Positions 45,687 to 54,646 are shown, numbered from the stretch's first letter. The stretch is 64,000 nucleotides of DNA from Niastella caeni (GCF_004834005.1 NZ_STFF01000009.1:154649-218648), one strand, 5' to 3'. The notes: generated by a model from the letters alone, not told the origin. Translations and numbers: made by a program.

Positions 45687-47267
45687 CTAAAACGGGGCCT
45701 CGTCATCGTCACCATATGGCATATCGTTCATTTTGCTGCCAGCCTGAATATACAGCTTGGCGCCGCCATCATCACCACCACCCGCGCCGTCAGTAGGCAC
45801 CGGCTTCCAGCTTCCGCCACCCATACCTAAACCACTGAAATCATCTCCTTCAAATTCGGTGAACTTCTGAATATGCAACAGGGCTTTCAGCTTGATCGTT
45901 TCCAAGGAACCATTACGGTGTTTGGCTATACGCACGTGGGTTTCCCCTTTATTGCTTTCTCCCATTTCATTGGAAGTAATATCATAATACTCGGGGCGGT
46001 AAATGAACATTACCATGTCGGCATCCTGCTCAATGGCACCCGATTCACGAAGGTCGCTCAACTGCGGCATTTTGTTACCGTCTTTACGGGTTTCAACCGC
46101 ACGGCTTAACTGCGACAGGGCAATGATGGGTACATGTAATTCCTTCGCCAGCATTTTTAAGTTACGTGAAATAGTACTGATCTCCTGCTCCCGGTTGGTA
46201 TTCTTACCGTTACCCGCGCCACTCATCAGTTGTAAGTAGTCGATGATGATGAGGCCGATGTTGTGTTTGGCTTTCAAACGCCGGCATTTAGCACGCAACT
46301 CAAATACGTTCAGGGCCGCCGTATCGTCAATAAAGATGGGCGCCTGGGCCAGTCTTTGAATACCCTTGGCATACAACTGCTTCATTTCATAATCTTCCAT
46401 CTTACCGCGCGAGATCTTTTCGAGCCAGACCTCACTTTCGGCGCTCAGAATACGTGTTACCAACTGTGCCGAGCTCATCTCAAGGCTGAAGAATACGATC
46501 GGGGTTGGACGAACATTATTCAATGCGGCATTACGCGCCAGGTTTAGGGCGAACGCCGTTTTACCAACAGCAGGGCGGGCAGCCAAAATGATCAGATCAG
46601 AACCCTGCCATCCATAGGTCACTTTATCAAGCGAAGGGAAACCGCTTGGAACCCCCGTAATATCTTCGGTTTTGTGGCGCATGTCCTCGATACGTTGTAC
46701 GGTTTGCACCAGTACGGTATCGATACTGTCGTAGTTCTTCTTCATGTGGTTATTGGTGATCTCGAACAGCTTTGCTTCGGCTTCATCGAGCAGGTCGAAC
46801 ACATCGGCGCTGTCTTCATACGCGTCACCAATAATTTCACCACTGATACGGATCAGCTCGCGTTGAATAAATTTCTGCAGAATGATTTTTGAGTGCGCTT
46901 CAATATTGGCAGAAGAAACAACGGAATTCGTTAAACGGGTTACGTAATAGGGTCCTCCCACCATCTCCAGCTCTTCTTTACTGCGCAGTTCTTCCACCAC
47001 CGTTAAAATATCGATGGGCTGGCTTTTTTGCTGCAGACTTATCATGGAACGGAAAATACGCTGGTGAGCATCTACATAAAAGCACTCGGGTTTCAGTATC
47101 TCCACAGCTACGTCAAAGGCGTTTTTCTCGAGCATAATAGCGCCCAAAACCGCTTCTTCCAGGTCTTTAGCCTGGGGCGGAACTTTCCCGTACACCATGG
47201 TACTCAGATCAATAGAGCTACGGCGACGTGTTTTTCGGTCTTTGTTGTTCAGATTTGTTAAATCCAT
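45687..47267 (-). CDS. dnaB: Replicative DNA helicase DnaB
   Basis: A 526-residue hexameric helicase that unwinds DNA at the fork. The N-terminal domain has PPQAKDLEEAVLGAIMLEKN. The RecA-like domain has GWQGSDLIILAARPAVGKTA (Walker A), VVFFSLEMSS-type (here IVFFSLEMSSAQLV), IIIDYLQLMSG (Walker B), LKMLAKELHVPIIALSQLSR and LRESGAIEQDADMVMFIYRP. The C-terminal 60 residues are Gly/Asp-rich (GMGGGSWKP, GAGGGDDGGAK) and likely disordered. Length is within the usual range. The gap upstream holds DnaA-box-like sites. Confidence 0.96.
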   Translation of the reverse strand: MDLTNLNNKDRKTRRRSSIDLSTMVYGKVPPQAKDLEEAVLGAIMLEKNAFDVAVEILKPECFYVDAHQRIFRSMISLQQKSQPIDILTVVEELRSKEELEMVGGPYYVTRLTNSVVSSANIEAHSKIILQKFIQRELIRISGEIIGDAYEDSADVFDLLDEAEAKLFEITNNHMKKNYDSIDTVLVQTVQRIEDMRHKTEDITGVPSGFPSLDKVTYGWQGSDLIILAARPAVGKTAFALNLARNAALNNVRPTPIVFFSLEMSSAQLVTRILSAESEVWLEKISRGKMEDYEMKQLYAKGIQRLAQAPIFIDDTAALNVFELRAKCRRLKAKHNIGLIIIDYLQLMSGAGNGKNTNREQEISTISRNLKMLAKELHVPIIALSQLSRAVETRKDGNKMPQLSDLRESGAIEQDADMVMFIYRPEYYDITSNEMGESNKGETHVRIAKHRNGSLETIKLKALLHIQKFTEFEGDDFSGLGMGGGSWKPVPTDGAGGGDDGGAKLYIQAGSKMNDMPYGDDDEAPF

Positions 47268-47986
47268 CGTTAACGGTCTACAAAAATTTAACCATTGGTT
47301 TGATAAAGTTTACAAACAGGATCTCTCAAGGTGCTGAAGTGCTCTGATGCGCGGGGGCCACTTCTAAATTAGTACTGCCAACCAATGACACTCAGGGTTA
47401 ATAGTAAAGGCTAAGGTTTGTTATGTGAATATTACTGCACTGTTAACGCAATGTTACCTCATTAGGTCAGGACGGCGAATATATACCCCTCCCCCGCCCG
47501 GAAAAAAAATTTGCAGTTGTATATTTAATAACAGCAATCCACACATTAATCCACGAAAATACCACACTTATCCACAAGACCAACACAGTATATACACAAT
47601 TTACAAAAGTTTGCCACCCTTTTGAAAACGAAATTCACACATCCTGTGCGTAAGAATTATGCCCTGAATATTTGGTGAAGAGAACGGGAAAATAAGATGC
47701 AAGCTGGATGGGATTTTCCGAAGTTCGCTTAGTGAAAACGCTTATCCATACAGCATTTTCCAGTTAAGGGATAGCTGTAACTGCCTATCGTCGGTTATTT
47801 CAGCCACCCGGTAACCCGCAAGTGCGCTCCCTGCCCGCTTTCCAGCATATTTATGAACCAATGGCATAAAATTGGCGTATACATTTACAAGGAAAAGAAA
47901 TATAAATCGTCAAACAAAAAGATGTTAATCGAATATTAAAATTACCCAGAGTACCGTAAATTAGATTCTTTAATTCAATTCCGACC
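47268..47986. other. Intergenic region upstream of dnaB
   Basis: 719 bases without a convincing gene, flanked by dnaB (minus) and an 82-residue gene (plus), so divergent. It holds the DnaA-box-like cluster at 47535-47576, a related TTATCCATA at 47742-47750, a GC block (CCCCTCCCCCGCCCGG) near 47487-47502 and AT-rich stretches (TATATTTAATAAC). Confidence 0.7.
47535..47576 (+). promoter_or_regulatory. Cluster of DnaA-box-like sequences
   Basis: Three in one orientation: CAATCCACA (47535-47543), TAATCCACG (47547-47555) and TTATCCACA (47568-47576, a perfect match to the E. coli DnaA box). A one-mismatch TTATCCATA follows at 47742. It may control dnaB or mark a replication origin. Confidence 0.45.
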
Positions 47987-48235
47987 ATGCGCGTATACCA
48001 GTTGCGGCATTATGAAGTCATGATGCCTGAAGAAAATAGCAAAGAAGCACAGCACCTGCTGTACTACGAACGGCTTTGTTATGACCTGCTCACTGCCCAT
48101 GCTATTAGTTTTTCGCACGCTGTGGAAGTGGTTAAACTGAAAGCTGGTCGCGTTGAACAACGCCCCGGTAAGATCCATCGCATCTTAAGCGCCGCCGAAA
48201 TACCACCATTCTGCTTTATTGTTTGTAAAAACTGA
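47987..48235 (+). CDS. Small hypothetical protein
   Basis: An 82-residue protein I do not recognise. It starts MRVYQLRHYEVMMPEENSKE, has a Tyr/Leu-rich helical centre (AQHLLYYERLCYDLLTAH) and ends IPPFCFIVCKN. There is no signal peptide or membrane helix. It has a start ATG after an AT-rich leader and codon usage that looks ordinary, which supports a real gene. It stands alone between dnaB and pheT. The function is unknown. Confidence 0.5.
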   Translation: MRVYQLRHYEVMMPEENSKEAQHLLYYERLCYDLLTAHAISFSHAVEVVKLKAGRVEQRPGKIHRILSAAEIPPFCFIVCKN

Positions 48236-48388
48236 ACTTATTGTTCATTGCAGATTGAATATTGTTGCGCAAATGTCAACTTTTCTCCAAAAGTGTCATC
48301 CTGCCCTTATTGCCAATTGCCCTCTCCAGAACCAGCAACTTCCACTACTTCAGTTTCATTCCTCTTTTGGTTTTACCTTTTCTCCCAC

Positions 48389-48450
48389 CCTGCAACCTGA
48401 AACCTGTAACCTGGATCTCCCCGGCAGGGCCGGAAACTGGCAACCGGTAA
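48389..48450. repeat. Low-complexity repeat upstream of pheT
   Basis: CCTGCAACCTGAAACCTGTA and further units at 48389-48414, then GGAAACTGGCAACCGGTAAC at 48432-48451. It belongs to the same families as the repeats around pyrD and zapA. Confidence 0.75.
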
Positions 48451-48462
48451 CCGCTCAATACC

Positions 48463-48470
48463 TATCTTTG
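48463..48470 (+). promoter_or_regulatory. -7 box of pheT
   Basis: TATCTTTG matches TAnnTTTG, 39 bases before the ATG. It lies immediately downstream of the low-complexity repeat, which occupies the -33 region. Confidence 0.5.
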
Positions 48471-48508
48471 CACCCATCATTGAACTATTTAAAATCATAT
48501 ACTGATTC

Positions 48509-50941
48509 ATGACTATTTCCTATAACTGGCTTCACGATTATTTGCCGGTAACCATTGAACCCGAGCGGCTTAGTAAATTATTGACCTCTGTTGGACTGGA
48601 AGTGGAAAGCCTTGAGAAATATGAGAGCCTGAAAGGTGGGTTAAAAGGGCTGGTGATCGGTGAAGTGCTGGCTGCTGAAAAACATCCGAATGCTGATAAA
48701 TTAACCGTTACCAAAGTAAATATTGGTTCAGGCGAACCGCTGCAAATTGTTTGCGGTGCGCCAAACGTGGCTGCCGGTCAAAAAGTAGTGGTGGCTACCG
48801 TTGGCACCACCATCTATCCCCAAAAGGGCGATCCGCTTACAATGAAAATTGCCAAGATCCGCAGCGTTGAGAGCTATGGAATGATCTGCGCCGAAGATGA
48901 GATCGGCCTTAGCGACGACCATGCCGGCATACTGGTATTACCTGCCGATGTAAAAGTGGGCACGCCCGCTGCAGAATATTTCAAACCATATACCGACTGG
49001 ATCTATGAAATTGGGCTTACCCCCAACCGCATGGATGCTATGAGTCACCGTGGTGTGGCCCGGGATGTGTGTGCTTATTTATCTTACCACGATAACAAGG
49101 ACCTCACCGTAGTAGCGCCGCCGATCGGTAATTTTAAAGTTGACAATAATTCACTCCCCATTTCAGTTACCATCGAAAATACCAATGCCTGCCAGCGCTA
49201 TGCCGGCGTAAGCATTGCCAATGTTACGGTAAAAGAAAGTCCGCAATGGCTGCAGGATAAACTGCGGGCTATTGGTCAGCGGCCTATCAATAATATAGTA
49301 GACATCACCAATTTTATACTGCACGAAACCGGTCAACCGTTGCATGCATTTGACGCCAATGCCATTTCCGGTAAAAAAGTGCTGGTGAAAAATCTGTCCG
49401 AAGGCACGCCCTTCGTTACCCTCGACGAAAAAGAAAGAAAGCTCAGCGCCGAAGACCTGATGATCTGTAACGGCAACAGTGAAGGCATGTGTATTGCCGG
49501 TGTTTTTGGCGGCCGGCACAGCGGGGTAACCAATAACACTAAAAACATCTTTCTTGAAAGCGCCTGGTTCAACCCGGTGGATATCCGAAAAACGTCTTTC
49601 CGCCATGGCCTGCGTACCGATGCAGCTACCCGTTTCGAAAAAAATATCGACATCAGCAATACCGTAAACGTATTGAAGCGGGCCGCCCTCCTTATTAAAG
49701 AGCTGGCCGGTGGTGAAATTGCTTCGGAAGTAGTAGATGTATATCCTACACCAGCTCAAAAATCGCAGGTGCAATTGAAATATCCCTTCCTGCGCAAGCT
49801 GAGCGGAAAGAATTATCCGGCCGATTCGGTGAAAAAGATCCTGATCGCCCTGGGCTTCGATATTGTAAAAGAAAGTGCAGACGACATTCTGGTTGCAGCG
49901 CCTTTAAGCAAACCCGATATTTACCTGCCGGCCGACCTGGTAGAAGAGATCATGCGTATAGACGGGCTCGATAATGTTGAGATCCCTCAGGCAATCACCA
50001 TTTCTCCTTCTGTTGAAACAGATCGCAACAAACATATTTACCTCGAAAAAACAGCCAACTACCTGGTAGGTGTAGGTTTCAATGAGATTTTTACCAATTC
50101 CATTACCAATGCGGCTTATTTCGACGACAATGAGTTGAGCACTGCTGTAAAACTGTTGAACAACCTCAGCGCTGATCATAATATTATGCGTCCTTCCATG
50201 CTGCAAACCGGACTGGAAGCCATAGCGCATAACCTCAACCGCAAAAACAACGACCTGCGCTTTTTTGAATTTGGTAAAACCTACAGTACATCAGGATCAG
50301 GCAAATACAACGAACACGAACACGTATGCCTGTATATTACCGGCCAGGTACAGGAAGATGCCTGGAAAGGGAAAGGAACGGCCGCAGATATCTTTTATCT
50401 GAAAGGCATCGTGGCAAGAATATTGCAATTAACTGGCATCTCTAAAGCCACCTTCGCCCCGTTAACAGAAGGAGGTAATATGGTAAATGCCTTACAGATA
50501 ACTATTAATAAAGATGTGATTGCCCGGCTGGGCCAGGTGAAGCCACAGGAATTGAAGCGTTTTGATATAAAGCAACCGGTATTTTATGCCGATCTGGACT
50601 TTGAGTTAATGCTGAAATACATTTCCGCCACCTCTATAAAAGCAAAAGAACTACCGCGCCAATTGCCTGTACGTCGCGACCTGGCTATGGTAGTGCCTAA
50701 ATCCCTTCCCTTTGCTGACGTTGAAAGCACAGTGAAAAAGGTAAAACTCGACAAGTTACAGTCAATACAACTGTTCGATATTTTTGAAAGTGAAAAGCTG
50801 GGCGCCGATAAAAAATCGCTCGCTGTAAGCTTTACTTTCCTCGATGAGGAAAAAACCCCCACCGATAAAGATATTGACGGTATGATGAATAAAATTATGA
50901 ATGCCCTGGAAACAACATTACAGGCAGAGATCAGGAAATGA
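48509..50941 (+). CDS. pheT: Phenylalanine-tRNA ligase beta subunit
   Basis: An 810-residue subunit of the alpha2-beta2 enzyme that charges tRNA-Phe. It starts MTISYNWLHDYLPVTIEPE. The EMAP/OB tRNA-binding domain has VIGEVLAAEKHPNADKLTVT (about 50-69) and ICAEDEIGLS. The B3/B4 editing domain has IGQRPINNIVDITNFILHET and GQPLHAFDA; B5 spans about 405-480 (IYLPADLVEEIMRIDGLDNV nearby). The C-terminal anticodon-binding FDX-ACB domain has RQLPVRRDLAMVVP and FTFLDEEKTPTDKDID. Complete in length. The alpha subunit gene is not adjacent. Confidence 0.96.
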   Translation: MTISYNWLHDYLPVTIEPERLSKLLTSVGLEVESLEKYESLKGGLKGLVIGEVLAAEKHPNADKLTVTKVNIGSGEPLQIVCGAPNVAAGQKVVVATVGTTIYPQKGDPLTMKIAKIRSVESYGMICAEDEIGLSDDHAGILVLPADVKVGTPAAEYFKPYTDWIYEIGLTPNRMDAMSHRGVARDVCAYLSYHDNKDLTVVAPPIGNFKVDNNSLPISVTIENTNACQRYAGVSIANVTVKESPQWLQDKLRAIGQRPINNIVDITNFILHETGQPLHAFDANAISGKKVLVKNLSEGTPFVTLDEKERKLSAEDLMICNGNSEGMCIAGVFGGRHSGVTNNTKNIFLESAWFNPVDIRKTSFRHGLRTDAATRFEKNIDISNTVNVLKRAALLIKELAGGEIASEVVDVYPTPAQKSQVQLKYPFLRKLSGKNYPADSVKKILIALGFDIVKESADDILVAAPLSKPDIYLPADLVEEIMRIDGLDNVEIPQAITISPSVETDRNKHIYLEKTANYLVGVGFNEIFTNSITNAAYFDDNELSTAVKLLNNLSADHNIMRPSMLQTGLEAIAHNLNRKNNDLRFFEFGKTYSTSGSGKYNEHEHVCLYITGQVQEDAWKGKGTAADIFYLKGIVARILQLTGISKATFAPLTEGGNMVNALQITINKDVIARLGQVKPQELKRFDIKQPVFYADLDFELMLKYISATSIKAKELPRQLPVRRDLAMVVPKSLPFADVESTVKKVKLDKLQSIQLFDIFESEKLGADKKSLAVSFTFLDEEKTPTDKDIDGMMNKIMNALETTLQAEIRK

Positions 50942-51001
50942 TCCAAGTTTGTTATGTCACCCGGTAGCTATCGGGAATAAAACCAGGCAAAAATTTGTTC
51001 A

Positions 51002-51289
51002 ATGGAGGGATTACAGGAACAACTGAAACGCATCACAGACAAATTGCAGCAGGTGGTACAACGCTATCATTTGCTGCAAAAAGAACATGAGCAATTGAGC
51101 AGGGAAGTGGTGGCGTTACGTGATAAGGAAAAAACCCGGTTGATACGTATTGACGAGCTGGAAATGAAAATGACGGCATTACAAACCGTTACCGGTCAAT
51201 TGAATGAAACGGAAAAGAAAGATGTGGAAAAAAGAATTAACCGTTACATCCGGGAAATCGACCGGTGTATTGCCTTATTAAGCGAGTAA
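51002..51289 (+). CDS. Short coiled-coil protein downstream of pheT
   Basis: A 95-residue, highly charged helical protein (LKRITDKLQQVVQRYHLLQK, EHEQLSREVVALRDKEKTRL) with heptads over most of its length; probably a cytoplasmic coiled coil. A small protein of this type between pheT and zapA is recurrent in Bacteroidota (from general knowledge, not checked here), and ZapB-like roles in division have the same style of coil. No catalytic residue is visible. It lies 60 bases after pheT and is probably co-transcribed. Confidence 0.75.
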   Translation: MEGLQEQLKRITDKLQQVVQRYHLLQKEHEQLSREVVALRDKEKTRLIRIDELEMKMTALQTVTGQLNETEKKDVEKRINRYIREIDRCIALLSE

Positions 51290-51295
51290 GTTCGT

Positions 51296-51580
51296 TCAAA
51301 CCCGTTTTACGAGACGCATTTTCATTTCATCTTCGCCCTGGGAAAGCTCAAGGGTGTAAACGCCGTAAGGCAGATCATTCAAGCCTTTCCAGGTAACTGT
51401 TTTATCGCCTTGTGGAATGTTTGTTTCGAGCCGGCTGCATTCGTAGCCCCGTTCATCACGTAAAATGGCTTTGAGACTGGATTGAATGGGCGCGATCAAC
51501 TCCAGTGTCAGCGCGTCAATGAAGACGTTCGACCTAAGTTTAGCGAACATGTTAATCGTTTGGTTTTGGTGAGTAATCAT
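51296..51580 (-). CDS. Small T9SS-sorting-domain-like protein
   Basis: A 94-residue protein on the opposite strand between two cell-division-region genes. The second half (GDKTVTWKGLNDLPYGVYTL and KMRLVKRV at the end) looks like the end of a type A T9SS C-terminal domain or a small beta-sandwich, but there is no signal peptide. ATG codons at 51580 and 51550 are possible starts. The 3' end lies six bases from the end of the coiled-coil gene. It may be a domain fragment or an independent small protein. Confidence 0.45.
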   Translation of the reverse strand: MITHQNQTINMFAKLRSNVFIDALTLELIAPIQSSLKAILRDERGYECSRLETNIPQGDKTVTWKGLNDLPYGVYTLELSQGEDEMKMRLVKRV

Positions 51581-51702
51581 AGAATACGAAAATTTGAATT
51601 TTGAACCATCCAAAACGATCCCTTGTAGCCCAGAAGTAAATGTATCCCTGTGTGTAATGTGTGTGGATAAAAATAGAACAAGCTTTTCAAACTTGCAAGC
51701 TC

Positions 51703-51993
51703 ATGGAAGAATTAATTCCCATAAATGTTTTGATCGGCGATAGAACCTACCGTATTCGGATCGCCCCTTCCGACGAAGAAGTAGTACGGAAGACACTTAA
51801 GCTGATAAATGATAAAATTCTGGAATTTAAAACCAACTTCGCCGGCAAGGATATGCAGGACTATGTGGCCATGGTAGTATTATGGTATGCCACCCAGCAA
51901 AAAGCCGCAGACAGCCAGCCTCTCATCGATAACCAGACGGGAGAGCAGTTGACGGGAATTGAGAAGTTGTTAGATAGAATTCTACTGGATTGA
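51703..51993 (+). CDS. zapA: Cell division protein ZapA
   Basis: A 96-residue ZapA-family protein. ELIPINVLIGDRTYRIRIAP forms the N-terminal beta region, and SDEEVVRKTLKLINDKILEF with DMQDYVAMVVLWYATQQ forms the long helix that makes the tetramer. ZapA cross-links FtsZ filaments at midcell. I use the ATG at 51703 rather than the GTG at 51661, since family members start just before the first strand. It is followed by a tandem repeat and then rny, the usual Bacteroidota order. Confidence 0.88.
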   Translation: MEELIPINVLIGDRTYRIRIAPSDEEVVRKTLKLINDKILEFKTNFAGKDMQDYVAMVVLWYATQQKAADSQPLIDNQTGEQLTGIEKLLDRILLD

Positions 51994-52095
51994 GGGCTTG
52001 AATTTGTTACCGGTTACCAGTTTCCGGTTACCGGGGGTACAGGTTTCAGGAAAGGGCTTGAATTTGTTACCAGTTACCAGTTTCTGGTTACCGGG
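51993..52095. repeat. 60-base tandem duplication after zapA
   Basis: A 43-base stretch starting AGGGCTTGAATTTGTTACC occurs at 51993-52035 and again at 52053-52095, exactly 60 bases apart, with about 40 of 43 positions equal. The first copy begins at the last base of the zapA stop codon. The units are GGTTACC/GGTTTCAGG repeats. Confidence 0.85.
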
Positions 52096-52423
52096 CATTA
52101 AATCCGGGAACTTCATTATTTTCTGGCAACCCGAACTGAGAACAAGGACCGGGAACCTAACCGGTTTTTCCTCGTAACCGGCAACCGGCAACTGACTCCC
52201 TTGCAACCTGAAACTGAACCTACCCCCCCAAACAAACATAACCTTAAAAAAGACGCACTAACAAATTCCCTGTTTTCCCCATCTACAAATAACTGACTTC
52301 AAAATGCTTGCGGTGCCGCTACCTCTTTTTTTGTATTTTCGCACATTCACATCTCACTATGGTAAAATTGCGACACATAGAGAGGGAAAGATAATGTAGA
52401 TTTTTCTAAACATGTAAAACACA
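51994..52423. other. Intergenic region between zapA and rny
   Basis: 430 bases: the 60-base tandem duplication, more low-complexity repeat up to about 52220 (AACCGGCAACCGGCAACTG, GCAACCTGAAACTGAACC), then unique AT-rich sequence with a weak -7-like TATTTTCG near 52334. No gene is seen. A structured RNA here cannot be excluded by eye. Confidence 0.6.
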
Positions 52424-53989
52424 ATGGATCAGAGTATGTTAACCGCTATAATAGGATTAGTGGCGCTACTGGCAGGTATAGTAGCGGGCAAATTCATATT
52501 TGCCAAAAACACTAAGCAAAAAGTAGACGAGGCCGAAACCCAGGCCCGTAAAATCGTTGCCGATGCACAAACGAATGCCGAAACCATTAAACAACAAAAA
52601 CAGCTCGAAGCAAAAGAGAAGTTCCTGGCCCTGAGAGCCGAGCACGACAAGGAAGTATTGGAGCGTAACCGCAAGTTGAGTGAAACTGAAAACCGGGCCC
52701 GTCAAAAAGAACAGTCCATTAACCAGAAGGCCGACCAACTGGATAAACAGATCAAGGAAAACGAAGCAATAAAAGATAACCTGAACCGGCAGATCGAAGT
52801 AGTGAACCTGAAGCGTACCGAGCTCGAAAAACACCAGGAAGAACACATTCGCCGCCTTGAAAAAATTGCAGGTTTAACTGCAGATGAAGCCAAGAAACAA
52901 CTGATCGAAAGCCTTAAGCAGGAAGCCCACACCCAGGCACTGGCCTTACAGCAGGAAATTGTAGACGACGCCCGCCAGAAAGCCAACAAGGAAGCCCGCA
53001 AGATCATCATTCAAACCATTCAGCGTACCGCCGCTGAACAGGCCATTGAAAACTCCATCACTGTATTCAACCTCGAAAGCGATGAAATAAAAGGCCAGAT
53101 CATTGGTCGTGAAGGCCGTAACATCAGGGCTATTGAAGCCGCTACCGGTGTTGACCTCATCGTTGACGATACCCCGGAAGCCATCATCCTTTCTTCTTTC
53201 GATCCCCTGCGTCGCGAAATTGCCCGGTTAAGCTTACAACGACTGGTAGCCGATGGCCGTATACACCCGGCCCGTATCGAAGAAGTTGTAGAGAAAACCC
53301 GCCGCCAGATCGAAGAACAGGTAATAGAAATAGGCGAACGTACCGTAATAGAATTAGGGATCCATGGCTTACATAAAGAACTGGTTCGTATCGTAGGTAA
53401 AATGCGTTTCCGTTCTTCTTATGGCCAAAACCTGTTGATGCACAGCCGTGAGGTGGCCAACCTGTGCGGTATTATGGCTGCCGAGCTGGGCCTTAATCCC
53501 AAACTGGCCAAACGCGCCGGCTTGTTACACGATATTGGTAAGGTGCCCGATGAAGAATCTGAACTGAGCCACGCCCTGCTGGGAGCCAAGCTGGCTGAAA
53601 AATATGGTGAGAACCCGGCCGTAGTAAATGCGATCGGCGCCCACCACGATGAAATGGAAATGCAATACGTGATCTCTCCCATTGTTCAGGCTTGCGACGC
53701 CATCAGCGGCGCCCGTCCTGGCGCCCGCAGGGAGATCATGCAACAATACTTACAGCGTATCAAGGAGTTGGAAAACCTGGCATTGTCGTACCAGGGTGTT
53801 GAGAAAGCCTACGCCATCCAGGCTGGACGCGAGTTACGGGTAATTGTAGAAGCAGAGAAAGTAACAGACAATGATTCTGATAAACTTTCGTTTGATATTG
53901 CGCAGAAGATCCAGACCGAAATGACCTACCCCGGCCAGATCAAAGTAACCGTGATCAGAGAAAAACGGGCGGTAAACGTGGCGAAATAG
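52424..53989 (+). CDS. rny: Ribonuclease Y
   Basis: A 521-residue endoribonuclease anchored in the membrane that starts mRNA decay. One N-terminal helix (MLTAIIGLVALLAGIVAGKF) is followed by a long charged coiled coil (about 30-205), a KH RNA-binding domain (GQIIGREGRNIRAIEAATG, about 222-285) and an HD domain with GLLHDIGKVPDE and IGAHHDEME, giving the metal-binding His-Asp pairs. The C-terminus ends IKVTVIREKRAVNVAK as in the family. The start at 52424 gives the membrane helix directly. Confidence 0.95.
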   Translation: MDQSMLTAIIGLVALLAGIVAGKFIFAKNTKQKVDEAETQARKIVADAQTNAETIKQQKQLEAKEKFLALRAEHDKEVLERNRKLSETENRARQKEQSINQKADQLDKQIKENEAIKDNLNRQIEVVNLKRTELEKHQEEHIRRLEKIAGLTADEAKKQLIESLKQEAHTQALALQQEIVDDARQKANKEARKIIIQTIQRTAAEQAIENSITVFNLESDEIKGQIIGREGRNIRAIEAATGVDLIVDDTPEAIILSSFDPLRREIARLSLQRLVADGRIHPARIEEVVEKTRRQIEEQVIEIGERTVIELGIHGLHKELVRIVGKMRFRSSYGQNLLMHSREVANLCGIMAAELGLNPKLAKRAGLLHDIGKVPDEESELSHALLGAKLAEKYGENPAVVNAIGAHHDEMEMQYVISPIVQACDAISGARPGARREIMQQYLQRIKELENLALSYQGVEKAYAIQAGRELRVIVEAEKVTDNDSDKLSFDIAQKIQTEMTYPGQIKVTVIREKRAVNVAK

Positions 53990-54051
53990 AAAAAAATACA
54001 GTAAAATCGGGTGGTTTAGGAAATTAAAAATCAGAAATTGGAATTTTTCAT

Positions 54052-54059
54052 TACCTTTG
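54052..54059 (+). promoter_or_regulatory. -7 box of rplS
   Basis: TACCTTTG matches TAnnTTTG, 22 bases before the ATG at 54081. No clear -33 element is present. Confidence 0.5.
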
Positions 54060-54080
54060 CCTCCCCAAAATTTGAATGTC

Positions 54081-54461
54081 ATGAATGCAGCAGTTCAATT
54101 TGTACATGAGCAGTTGACAGGAAAAAAAGAGTTCCCGAAGTTTAAAGCGGGTGACAATATAACTGTAAACTATAAAATTATCGAAGGTGGTAAAGAGCGT
54201 ATCCAAAGTTTCCGTGGCGATGTTATCAAACGCCAGGGACAAGGCGGTACAGCAACCTTTACTGTACGTAAAATCTCCGATAGTGTAGGTGTTGAAAGAA
54301 CGTTCCCTATATATTCACCCAATATTGAATCTATTGAGTTGAATAAAACAGGTCGTGTTCGTCGTGCAAAACTTTACTTCCTGCGTCAACGCAGTGGTAA
54401 AAGTGCAAGGATCAAAGAAAAACGCGTCAACACAGCAGCAACTGCTGCAGTGGCTCAATAA
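54081..54461 (+). CDS. rplS: 50S ribosomal protein L19
   Basis: A 126-residue L19, at the 30S-50S interface. Family sequence: FKAGDNITVNYKIIEGGKER, QSFRGDVIKRQGQGGTATFT, VERTFPIYSPNIESIELNKT and GRVRRAKLYFLRQRSGKSAR. I use the ATG at 54081 because the upstream TTG at 54057 is part of the -7 box and would give an atypical extension. The C-terminal extension after KEKRVN is short and alanine-rich (TAATAAVAQ). It is followed by a terminator. Confidence 0.96.
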   Translation: MNAAVQFVHEQLTGKKEFPKFKAGDNITVNYKIIEGGKERIQSFRGDVIKRQGQGGTATFTVRKISDSVGVERTFPIYSPNIESIELNKTGRVRRAKLYFLRQRSGKSARIKEKRVNTAATAAVAQ

Positions 54462-54483
54462 CCACTTGTACATAAAACTATTT

Positions 54484-54513
54484 AAAGCGGGATCAATAGG
54501 TTCCGCTTTTTTA
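54484..54513 (+). terminator. Terminator after rplS
   Basis: Stem AAAGCGG / CCGCTTT around a 12-base loop, followed by T-rich sequence. Confidence 0.75.
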
Positions 54514-54611
54514 TTACCCGCATATGTTAAGTACCGGCAAAAAGGCCTTTTTAACCGATGGGTTCATGTAATTTGCGCCACATTTATGCGTTTTACATTC
54601 GTAAAAGAGCG

Positions 54612-54619
54612 TACTTTTG
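54612..54619 (+). promoter_or_regulatory. -7 box of tatA
   Basis: TACTTTTG matches TAnnTTTG, 27 bases before the ATG at 54647. The -33 element is not clear. Confidence 0.5.
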
Positions 54620-54646
54620 TATTTCTAACTATTAAAAAGCTTTATC

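Noticed and set aside
49163..49774. A 203-codon open frame on the minus strand inside pheT
   Set aside because: It is antisense to a well-supported essential gene and has no signal for its own expression.
51993..52220. Possible structured RNA (such as 6S RNA) between zapA and rny
   Set aside because: The conserved long-hairpin layout is not visible by eye and the region is mostly low-complexity repeat; a covariance search would be needed.
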